A stretch of 64,000 bases of DNA from Catellatospora sp. KI3 (GTDB taxonomy: Bacteria; Actinomycetota; Actinomycetes; Mycobacteriales; Micromonosporaceae). Within the stretch, counting starts at the first letter, position 1, and each line of letters opens with the position of its first letter. The notes beneath the pieces were generated by a model. It ran no database searches. It saw only the letters and a program-made list of their open reading frames with translations, and was not told the DNA's origin. A program made the translations under genes and the position numbers. This document shows, piece after piece, positions 1-6,651 of this stretch. The stretch lies in assembly GCF_029948125.1 (NCBI RefSeq), contig NZ_JASAMB010000003.1:186001-250000 (forward strand). The letters are read 5' to 3'.

Positions 1-91
1 TCCAGCCCCGGCCCGCGAGTTCGGCGGCGAGGCTGAGTCCGAAGACACCGGCGCCGATGATCAGAGCGCGGTCACCGGTCAGGACTTCATC
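1..91 (-). CDS. FAD-dependent oxidoreductase (DAO/glycine-oxidase type), N-terminal fragment
   Basis: Only about 30 codons lie in the window. The minus strand reads ALIIGAGVFGLSLAAELAG, a GxGxxG dinucleotide-binding fingerprint in the form typical of D-amino acid/glycine oxidase flavoproteins. The frame overlaps the stop of the MetRS-like gene (stop codon at 79-81), so the two are probably translationally coupled. No ATG, GTG or TTG lies in frame close to the fingerprint, so the start is unresolved and may lie inside the preceding gene. Known hydrazine-forming cassettes include a DAO-like flavoenzyme that cleaves the N-N intermediate, which fits this position; that role is inferred from neighbours. 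Confidence 0.6.
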
Positions 92-1734
92 ACCGTCTGT
101 TCGAGGTCGCCGGGCAGGCGGGTGAAGAACACGGCCGTCGTGTCGACTTCCTGCCCGGCGGGCGGCGGGTCGGTGCCGATCCAGCGGGGTGCTCCGGCTT
201 CGCCGAGCGCCGTCCACAGCCGCTGCGCGAACTCCGGCATCAGCGGGTACGCGACCTGCGCGAGCGTCCGTGCCGCCGCGAGCTCCGCCGCGACGGCCGC
301 CGCCGCGACGGCCAGTCCGGCCGATCCGGTCGCCTCGGCGCTGAGCCCGAGCTGGGTCGTGCGGCGGCTCTGTGCGGCGGCGAAGTCGACAGCCTCGGCG
401 ACCAGGCGCACCAGCCCCCGGGCGGCACGTCGGGTGGAGAACCCCGCCGCGTCGTACGCCGAGAGGATGTCCTGCGCCACGGTGTCCAGACGCAGCAGGA
501 ACTCGTGCTGGCTCCGGGTCGCGGCGGCGAAGGACGGCACCCGGCCGCCCGCGGCGGTGACCCGTTCGAACAGCGCCGACAGCCACCCCTGCCAGTTCTC
601 GGCCAGTTCGCCGTCGGCGAGGGCGTGGAACCTGTCCCAGCCGAACGAGGTGCGGGCGACCTCGGGCCGGTCGTGGGAGAGCACGAACCGCACGACGCTG
701 CCGGGCACCTGCGCCAGCAGGTCGGTCGCCCAGATGGCGTGGCGGCGGCTGGTGGAGAACTTGGTGTCGCCGAGCAGGTAGAACTCGTTGGTCAGCAGCG
801 CGGACGGCAGCTTCAGCCCCGGGTCGTAGGCCATCATCAGGGCCGGGAAGAGCACGGCGTGGAAGTATCCGTTGTCGAAGCCGAAGAACTGCACCACCTC
901 GGCCCGGTCCCAGGCCGAGCGCCAGTCCGCCGTGGTCGTGGCCTGTGCCAGCTCGGCGAAGTAGCCCGGGACCATCTCGCCCCAGACGTAGATGCGCTGG
1001 CCGGGGTGGCCGGGCATGGGCAGGCCCCAGTCGGTGGGGTGGGTGACCGGGATGTCGGGCAGCCCGGCGGCGAGCATGTCGGCGCAGAGCGCCTCCAGCT
1101 GCGGGCTCATGACGGTGCTCGCGTGGTAGGCGCGCAGCCGGTCGGCGTACTCCGCCAGGGGCAGGACCAGGCGGGTGCCGAGCCGGGTCGTCGGAACGGA
1201 CTTGCACACGTTGCAGACGGCGTCGACCAGGTCGCTCACGTTGTTGGGCAGCGCGCAGTTCTCGCAGGAGTTGCCGTCGCAGGCGACGCCGCAGTGCGGG
1301 CACCGGCCGGTGAGGTGCGCCTCGAAGAGGTAGCGGTCGCAGGTCGCGCAGTGCGGCAGCGGTTCGGTCACCTCGCGCAGGGCACCGCGTTCGTCGAGGC
1401 GGGCGAAGAACTCCGTCACGATCCGGGTGTGCTCGGGGGTGTGCTGCGGGCGGACCACCGCGGCGGTGGCGAACGCGGCACTGGTAAAGATCTCGGCGAT
1501 CTCGTCGGCGTACCCTTCGGCCATGACCAGCGGGTCGACGCCCTCGCGGCGTGCTTTCGCCGGCACGTAGCTCTGGTGCAGGTCCGATCCGGTCACGTAG
1601 TACGCCTCGCCGCCGCGCAGCCGGGCCGCGCGGGCGTACACGTCGGCACCCAGGTAGGGGCCGCTGACGTGGCCCAGGTGCAGGTCGCCGTTGGGGGTGG
1701 GCGGGGCGGCCGTCACGGCCGTCAGCGATCGCAT
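79..1734 (-). CDS. MetRS-like class I synthetase homologue, probable half of a hydrazine synthetase
   Basis: 551 residues from ATG at 1734. The class I HLGH motif is at residues 19-22, and two Cys4 zinc clusters are visible (C129/C132/C145/C148 and C157/C160/C174/C177), as in MetRS. The KMSKS loop has drifted to KFSTS (325-329). Helical C-terminal segments resembling an anticodon domain follow. It starts 11 nt after the stop of a cupin gene and downstream of an N-hydroxylase. In Spb40-type hydrazine synthetases a cupin domain and a MetRS-like domain are fused and join an N-hydroxy amino acid to a second amino acid. Here the same order is encoded by separate genes, so an N-N bond-forming role is inferred. 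A resistant spare MetRS is the alternative, less likely given the operon. Confidence 0.8.
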   Translation of the reverse strand: MRSLTAVTAAPPTPNGDLHLGHVSGPYLGADVYARAARLRGGEAYYVTGSDLHQSYVPAKARREGVDPLVMAEGYADEIAEIFTSAAFATAAVVRPQHTPEHTRIVTEFFARLDERGALREVTEPLPHCATCDRYLFEAHLTGRCPHCGVACDGNSCENCALPNNVSDLVDAVCNVCKSVPTTRLGTRLVLPLAEYADRLRAYHASTVMSPQLEALCADMLAAGLPDIPVTHPTDWGLPMPGHPGQRIYVWGEMVPGYFAELAQATTTADWRSAWDRAEVVQFFGFDNGYFHAVLFPALMMAYDPGLKLPSALLTNEFYLLGDTKFSTSRRHAIWATDLLAQVPGSVVRFVLSHDRPEVARTSFGWDRFHALADGELAENWQGWLSALFERVTAAGGRVPSFAAATRSQHEFLLRLDTVAQDILSAYDAAGFSTRRAARGLVRLVAEAVDFAAAQSRRTTQLGLSAEATGSAGLAVAAAAVAAELAAARTLAQVAYPLMPEFAQRLWTALGEAGAPRWIGTDPPPAGQEVDTTAVFFTRLPGDLEQTVMKS

Positions 1735-1745
1735 GCTCAGCTCTC

Positions 1746-2096
1746 TCAGAGGTCGATCGGGCCGTGTTCGGCGGGCCAGTAGACGGACAGGAAGACCAGC
1801 CGCTCGGTGGCGGAGGTGTTGGCGACGTGGTGCCGGCTCCCAGCCGGGATCAGCACCGACGTGCTCGCGTCGACGGGGCAGGACTCGTCGCCGATGGTCA
1901 TCGTGCCGGTGCCGGACAGGAAGACGAAGACCTCGTTCTCGGTGTGCTCGTGCGGCTCGGTGCTGCCGCCCGGCTCCACCACCGCCCGGCCGACGCCCCA
2001 CGGGGCCAGCTCCTCGCCGCCGTGCGGGTAGAGCTGCTGGTACCGGATGCCGTACGCGTCAGACAGCTGCGTGTCGTCCATGCGCCGGATCAACAT
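1746..2096 (-). CDS. Small cupin protein, probable partner of the MetRS-like protein
   Basis: 116 residues, one cupin barrel. Motif 1 is visible as PGGSTEPHEHTENEVFVFLSG (His, His and Glu metal ligands) and motif 2 as the PAGSRHHVAN segment. The ATG at 2096 has GGAGG eight bases upstream; an internal ATG at 2081 is the alternative. The gene overlaps the 3' end of the N-hydroxylase by 38 nt and ends 11 nt before the MetRS-like gene, so the three are tightly coupled. Hydrazine synthetases carry a metal-binding cupin domain N-terminal to the MetRS-like domain; this free-standing cupin sits exactly where that domain would be. Function is inferred from this arrangement; alone it would only be called a cupin. 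Confidence 0.8.
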   Translation of the reverse strand: MLIRRMDDTQLSDAYGIRYQQLYPHGGEELAPWGVGRAVVEPGGSTEPHEHTENEVFVFLSGTGTMTIGDESCPVDASTSVLIPAGSRHHVANTSATERLVFLSVYWPAEHGPIDL

Positions 2097-3405
2097 GACG
2101 CCTGCCTCCCCTGCCGAACGTGGTGAACGCGGACCGCTCCGACAGGTCGAAGACGTTCTTGCCGGTGACGCTGTTGAGGATGGTGGCCGACCGCCACGCG
2201 CCTAGTCCCAGGTCGGGGGCGCTGGCGCCGTGGGTGTGCCGCTCGGCGTTCTGGACGTAGACGGCGCCGCCCAGGTCGTCGTCGAGCACGAGGCGGAACT
2301 GCTCGTCGACGCGGGCACGGCCGGCGCGGTCGCGGACGAGCCGGTCGGCGAGCCCGCGCAGCAGCGCGTCGGCGGGGCGCTCGGTGTACCCGGTGGCCAG
2401 GACGACCGCGTCGGTGGTGAGCGTGTCCGGTTCCCCGGTGAGGACGTCGCGCAGCCGCAGGAGCACGCCGTCGGCGCCGATGTCGGCGCCGGTCACCTCC
2501 GTGCCCGGGCGGAGCAGCACGTCGGGCCAGCCGCGGCCGATGCCGTGCTGGTACAGCTCGTCGTAGACCAGTGCGATCGTCTCGCTGCTGATGCCCTTGT
2601 ACAGCCGCCATTGCCGGGCCAGGAGCGCGTCGCGGGTGGTCTCGGGCAGCCGCTGGAAGTAGCGGGAGTACTCGGGGGCGAACTGCTCCAGGCCCAGCTG
2701 CGAGTACTCCATCGGCGTGAACGCCTCGGTGCGGGCGAGCCAGTGCAGCCCCTCGCTGCCGGTGGGCCGGGCGCGCAGCAGGTCGAGGAAGACCTCGGCG
2801 CCGGACTGGCCGGAGCCGATGACGCTGACCCGGCCGGCGGCGGTGAGCTCGTCCCGGTGGGGCAGGTAGTCGGCCGAGTGCACGGCGGTGATCCGGTCGT
2901 CGGCGAGCAGGTGCGCCAGGGCCGGCGGCACGACGGGTTCGGTGCCGATGCCGAGGACGACGTTACGTGCCGCGACCGTCTCGACGGTGCCGCCGTGCTC
3001 GACGGTGAGCTGGAAGAGTTCACCGTCGTGTACGACGGCGGTGACGGTGCTGCCGAAGCGGCACGCGTCCAGCTCCGAGGCGGCCCAGCGGCAGTACGCG
3101 TCGAACTCCGCCCGGTAGGGGTGCCACTGCTCGGCGAAGTAGAACGGGAACAGCCGCCCGATCGTGCGCAGGTAGTTGAGGAACGACCACGGGTTCGTCG
3201 GGTCGACCAGGCTCACCAGGTCGGCGAGGAACGGCACCTGCAGGGTGGTGCCGCCGAGCAGCAGTCCGGGATGCCAGCGGAACTCGGGCTGCCGCTCGAA
3301 GAAGACGGTGCGCAGTCCGGGAACGCTGTCGGCGAGCGCCGCCAACGAGAGGTTGAAGGGGCCTAGCCCCACTCCGGCGAGGTCGAACGGCTCGCGCGCG
3401 GACAT
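2059..3405 (-). CDS. Lysine/ornithine N-monooxygenase family protein (IucD/SidA/PvdA type)
   Basis: 448 residues. These FAD- and NADPH-dependent enzymes hydroxylate the side-chain amine of lysine or ornithine. Visible are the FAD fingerprint GVGLGPFNL (residues 11-19), the NADPH motif GSGQSGAE (197-204) and the family ATGY motif (337-340). ATG 3405 is preferred because GGAGGAAGG lies just upstream; an in-frame ATG eight codons earlier lacks this. It is the first gene of the operon leading to the cupin, MetRS-like and DAO-like genes. Such enzymes usually serve hydroxamate siderophores, but no NIS synthetase or NRPS is visible. With this company it most likely supplies an N-hydroxy amino acid for N-N bond formation. 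Lysine rather than ornithine as substrate cannot be read from sequence. Confidence 0.9.
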   Translation of the reverse strand: MSAREPFDLAGVGLGPFNLSLAALADSVPGLRTVFFERQPEFRWHPGLLLGGTTLQVPFLADLVSLVDPTNPWSFLNYLRTIGRLFPFYFAEQWHPYRAEFDAYCRWAASELDACRFGSTVTAVVHDGELFQLTVEHGGTVETVAARNVVLGIGTEPVVPPALAHLLADDRITAVHSADYLPHRDELTAAGRVSVIGSGQSGAEVFLDLLRARPTGSEGLHWLARTEAFTPMEYSQLGLEQFAPEYSRYFQRLPETTRDALLARQWRLYKGISSETIALVYDELYQHGIGRGWPDVLLRPGTEVTGADIGADGVLLRLRDVLTGEPDTLTTDAVVLATGYTERPADALLRGLADRLVRDRAGRARVDEQFRLVLDDDLGGAVYVQNAERHTHGASAPDLGLGAWRSATILNSVTGKNVFDLSERSAFTTFGRGGRRHVDPAHGRHAAV

Positions 3406-3540
3406 GCCTGTCCTTCCTCCCGTGTTCAAGGACCTTGGCAGTCTCCCGCACGATCATCGATCAATGCAAGTGGTTCGTTACCTCGGACACGCCGGGTGGT
3501 CATGGCAGGCGGTCACCCGGATTCGATACCGTACCCGCTC

Positions 3541-4200
3541 ATGGACATCGTCGAGACCGAGCGCACCCGGCATCGGCGGCTGCGCGAGCAGGGCAGCCAC
3601 GACCGGGAGGACCTGCTCGCCATCCTGCGGCAGGGCTTCGTCGCCCACCTCGGCGTCACCGTCGACGGCGTACCCATGGTCCTGCCGACCGTGTTCGGCC
3701 TGGACCCGGCCGGCGACGTCGTCTACTTCCACGGCTCCGTCGCCAGCCGCAGCATGCTCGCGGGGCCGGAAACCACGGTCTGCCTGACCGTGACCCACGT
3801 CGACGGCCTGGTCCTGGCCCGATCCGTCTTCGAGCACGGCGTCAACTACCGCAGCGCCATGCTCTACGGCGTGCCGCGCCCGGTCACCGACGACGCGGAG
3901 AAGCTCGCCGGGCTGCGCGTGCTCACCGAGCACATCACCCCCGGCCAGTGGGACTACGTGCGCCAGCCCAGCCGCAAGGAGCTGGCGGCGACCGCACTGC
4001 TGGCGCTGTCCACCGTGGAGGCCTCGGTGAAGATCCGCACCGGGCCGCCGACCGACGCCGACGGCCCCGACGGCGACCTGCGGGTGTGGGCCGGGGTGCG
4101 ACCCGTGGCTCCGGCCTGGGGCCCGCTCGTGGCCGACCCCGAGCTGGGCGCCGGCATCGCGGTCCCCGACCACCTGCGGGCCGAACCTCACATCCGCTGA
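3541..4200 (+). CDS. Pyridoxamine 5'-phosphate oxidase-like (NimA-type) flavin-binding protein
   Basis: 219 residues from ATG 3541. A split-barrel flavin-binding fold is suggested by the HLGVTVDGVPMVLPTVFG strand pair and the later segment ARSVFEHGVNYRSAMLYG, typical of the Pyridox_ox_2/NimA family. There is no Shine-Dalgarno; GATACCGT, a TANNNT-like -10 box, lies just upstream, so the mRNA may be leaderless. An upstream in-frame start near 3496 is possible. The gene is divergent from the N-hydroxylase operon across 135 bp. Family members reduce nitro compounds or bind FMN/F420; the substrate here is unknown. Confidence 0.8.
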   Translation: MDIVETERTRHRRLREQGSHDREDLLAILRQGFVAHLGVTVDGVPMVLPTVFGLDPAGDVVYFHGSVASRSMLAGPETTVCLTVTHVDGLVLARSVFEHGVNYRSAMLYGVPRPVTDDAEKLAGLRVLTEHITPGQWDYVRQPSRKELAATALLALSTVEASVKIRTGPPTDADGPDGDLRVWAGVRPVAPAWGPLVADPELGAGIAVPDHLRAEPHIR

Positions 4201-4230
4201 CGCGCGGTCGGCAGACCGGTCGCGCCCGCC

Positions 4231-4938
4231 TCAGGCAGCCGGGCGGTAGTGCTCGAGGTAGGCGCGCTCCTGGCCGTCGAACTCCTCCAGGTCGTCGCCG
4301 GAGCGGTTCCAGATCTGGTTCTCGATCCAGAACCGGAACGCGAACTCCTCGAACGAGGCCGCGCACCAGACGAGGGCCGCGCGCTGACGGTCCGCATCCT
4401 CCAGGAAGGCGATCAGGCGCTCGTCAGGTTCACCGGAGTCGCGGTCGGCATACAGCTCCTCGTACTCGTAGTAGGAGAAGACGACGAACGCCTCACCCGT
4501 CGGCCGCAGGTAGAGGTACCAGATCACGCAGTCCTGCTGGTCGCGCAGGAAACGCACCAGCCACGCCCCGTCACGCAGCGGGCTGGGCAGCGGCCGGGAG
4601 ATGTCGGTCCAGCAGGCCGTCACCGACACCTCGTCCAGCGCCTGGTGACCGCCGCCGCGGGTCTGGAACGCGACGAAGTCGGCGGGTAGCGCCAGGCCCA
4701 GCCCGGCGAGCTCGGCGGACACCTCGTCAAGCAGCTTGACCTGCTCGTCGACCGGATCGCCCAGCTCGCCGAACCAGTCGAACGCGCCGGTGAACCGGCC
4801 GGGCTCCAACGGCGGGACGCTGTCGATCGGATACCGCTCGTACGTGCTGGCGCATGGGCGGAAGTCGCCGAGGTCGGTGGCGCACCAGGCGGCGTCGAAG
4901 CCGCCGTACGCCGCTGCGCTGGGGGAGGTCTGGGACAC
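4231..4938 (-). CDS. Hypothetical protein, possible SMI1/KNR4 (SUKH)-like fold
   Basis: 235 residues from GTG 4938, with GAGGAA upstream. It has no signal peptide or membrane segment and is acidic and rich in aromatic residues. The segment LALPADFVAF near residue 80 resembles the conserved 'LP.D...F' element of SUKH (SMI1/KNR4) proteins, and several WxxF and YYEYEE stretches follow. SUKH proteins often act as immunity proteins to polymorphic toxins, but no toxin gene is adjacent, so no such role is claimed. It is convergent with the flavin protein and divergent from the MDR reductase. Confidence 0.55.
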   Translation of the reverse strand: MSQTSPSAAAYGGFDAAWCATDLGDFRPCASTYERYPIDSVPPLEPGRFTGAFDWFGELGDPVDEQVKLLDEVSAELAGLGLALPADFVAFQTRGGGHQALDEVSVTACWTDISRPLPSPLRDGAWLVRFLRDQQDCVIWYLYLRPTGEAFVVFSYYEYEELYADRDSGEPDERLIAFLEDADRQRAALVWCAASFEEFAFRFWIENQIWNRSGDDLEEFDGQERAYLEHYRPAA

Positions 4939-5099
4939 GCGTTCCTCGCTACGTCGGATGCGGGCGGACGGGCGTCACCTTCCCACCCACCCCCGACAGG
5001 ACGGCGGCAGGCGTCATCGCAGCGGTGACCGTGAGGTCGAGTGCTTGTATCGGGGTGCTAATGATGACGGGAGTTCGCCGGGTACTGAAAGGATTGGGC

Positions 5100-6059
5100 A
5101 TGTCGATGCGAGCGGTTGTCTACGACCGTTACGGCCCGCCGGACGTGCTGCGGATCGAGAACACTCCGAAGCCGACTCCGGGCACGGGCCAGGTGCTCGT
5201 CAAGGTCGCGGCGACCTCGGTCAACCTCAGCGACTGGGAGACCCTGCGAGGCTCACCGCTGTATTCGCGCATCGGTGGACTGCGCGTCCCCGCACGCCGG
5301 ATACTCGGTTCGGACATCGCCGGCCGGGTCGACGCGGTCGGCCCGAATGTCACCCGGTTCCGGCCCGGTGACGAGGTGTACGGCGACAACCTCATGCTCA
5401 AGGGCGGCTTCGCCGAGTACGCGATCGCCCCCGAGGCGGCGCTGGCCCACAAGCCCTCGGCGTTGAGCTTCGCCGAGGCGTCGGCGATTCCGCAGGCAGG
5501 CGTCATCGCACTGCAGGGCACCGCCGGGGCCGTGGCCGGGCAGCGGGTCCTGATCAACGGTGCCGGCGGGGGCTCGGGCTCGTTCGCTATCCAGCTGGCC
5601 AAGCGGCTCGGCGCTGAGGTGACCGGCGTCGACAACGCGGACAAGCTCGACTTCATGCGGTCGGTCGGCGCGGACAGGGTGGTCGACTACCGCAGCGAAG
5701 ACTTCACCCGCAGCGGACCTTACGATCTCATCCTCGACCTGGTCGCGCACCGGTCGGTGTTCGCGTACCGCCGGGCGCTGGCCCCCGGTGGCCGCTACCG
5801 GTGCGTCGGCGGATCGGTGCGAGCGCTGCTGCGGGTACTGACGGTCGGCGCGGCGATCGGTCGGCTCACGCACCGGCGGCTGGGCGTGCTCGCCGTCAAG
5901 GAAGGGCCGACGCATTTCGAGCCGGTCGCCGAGTTCTGCACAGCGGGCGACCTCAGCATCCGCATCGACCGCACCTTCACCCTCGACGAGGTGCCCCAGG
6001 CACTGGCCTGGGTGGGCGAGGGACACGCCCTCGGCAAGGTCATCGTGAGCGTGAACTGA
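5100..6059 (+). CDS. NAD(P)-dependent MDR-superfamily alcohol dehydrogenase/quinone reductase
   Basis: 319 residues, typical length for zinc-independent MDR reductases. The N-terminal GroES-like domain contains LGSDIAGRVDAVG and the Rossmann domain contains the nucleotide loop VLINGAGGGSGSFAIQLAK near residue 155. The cysteine/histidine zinc ligands of classical alcohol dehydrogenases are absent, so a quinone- or enone-reductase role fits best. ATG 5100 has AAAGGA upstream; Met3 is an alternative. It is monocistronic, divergent from the SUKH-like gene, and ends before a large inverted repeat. Confidence 0.88.
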   Translation: MSMRAVVYDRYGPPDVLRIENTPKPTPGTGQVLVKVAATSVNLSDWETLRGSPLYSRIGGLRVPARRILGSDIAGRVDAVGPNVTRFRPGDEVYGDNLMLKGGFAEYAIAPEAALAHKPSALSFAEASAIPQAGVIALQGTAGAVAGQRVLINGAGGGSGSFAIQLAKRLGAEVTGVDNADKLDFMRSVGADRVVDYRSEDFTRSGPYDLILDLVAHRSVFAYRRALAPGGRYRCVGGSVRALLRVLTVGAAIGRLTHRRLGVLAVKEGPTHFEPVAEFCTAGDLSIRIDRTFTLDEVPQALAWVGEGHALGKVIVSVN

Positions 6060-6127
6060 CCAGGACGGCGCGGCCGGCGGCCGGAGTACCGACGGCCCTC
6101 CTGCCGGAGGGGCCGTGGAACGACGAT

Positions 6128-6191
6128 TTCGCCGAGAAGTAGCCGTGCCTTGGTCAGGCAAGACCTGCCGGACGGCGTACTTCTCGGCGAA
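6128..6191. terminator. Large inverted repeat between convergent genes
   Basis: TTCGCCGAGAAGTAGCCGT (6128-6146) pairs with ACGGC-G-TACTTCTCGGCGAA (6172-6191): 19 bp with one bulged G and a loop of about 25 nt that holds a small CAGG/CCTG hairpin. It lies between genes that converge, so bidirectional termination is the simple reading. It lacks a T-tract. Confidence 0.6.
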
Positions 6192-6226
6192 GCGCTGCCC
6201 GCCGGTAGACGTTGGTCGTCGGCGGG

Positions 6227-6622
6227 CTACAGGTTGTTGATTCGGGCGACCAGCTCCGCCTCGGTCAGGTTCTCCAGCACCGCGTCCTGCTTGCGCCCGA
6301 GGACTGCGATCAGCTTCTCCTTCTCCAGCTTCTTGGCTGCCGCCGCCTTCGCCGCCTGGTCCTCCGCGAGGCGGTAGGCGATGACGTGCTTGACGACCTC
6401 CAGCTTGGTCTCCAGGGCCGCCTTGGCCGGATTTGCCTCGGTGGCCACGAAAGACTCGGTGTCGACGGCTTTGAGCTCGGCGTTGACGGCCTTGGCCACA
6501 TCGTCGAGGCTGAAGCCGGACTTGGCGGTCAGCGGAAGCTCCCACAGCTGCTCCGTGGTCAGCAGGCCCTTGGCCGACGGGTAGCGGAACTTCTCCCGCG
6601 TGGCTTTCTCGAAAATGGTCAT
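6227..6622 (-). CDS. Small phage-type conserved protein, partner of the 669-residue protein
   Basis: 131 residues from ATG 6622 with GGGAGG upstream. The N-terminus (IFEKATREKFRYPSAKG) and the central helix are followed by an Ala/Lys/Glu-rich, coiled-coil-prone stretch (AEDQAAKAAAAKKLEKEKL) and a C-terminal LTEAELVARI helix. I recall this pattern from small conserved phage proteins of unknown function; a search would be needed to confirm it. It lies 29 nt after the 669-residue gene and is co-transcribed with it. No phage structural or integration genes are nearby. Confidence 0.7.
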   Translation of the reverse strand: MTIFEKATREKFRYPSAKGLLTTEQLWELPLTAKSGFSLDDVAKAVNAELKAVDTESFVATEANPAKAALETKLEVVKHVIAYRLAEDQAAKAAAAKKLEKEKLIAVLGRKQDAVLENLTEAELVARINNL

Positions 6623-6651
6623 GGTGGCCTCCCGGAGGTCTGGACAGGAAA

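Noticed and set aside
2059..3405. A hydroxamate siderophore cluster
   Set aside because: No NIS synthetase, NRPS, acyltransferase or siderophore uptake gene is visible, and the cupin/MetRS-like neighbours fit N-N chemistry better; the left flank is not seen.
4231..4938. A toxin-immunity pair based on the SUKH-like protein
   Set aside because: No neighbouring polymorphic toxin or secretion gene.
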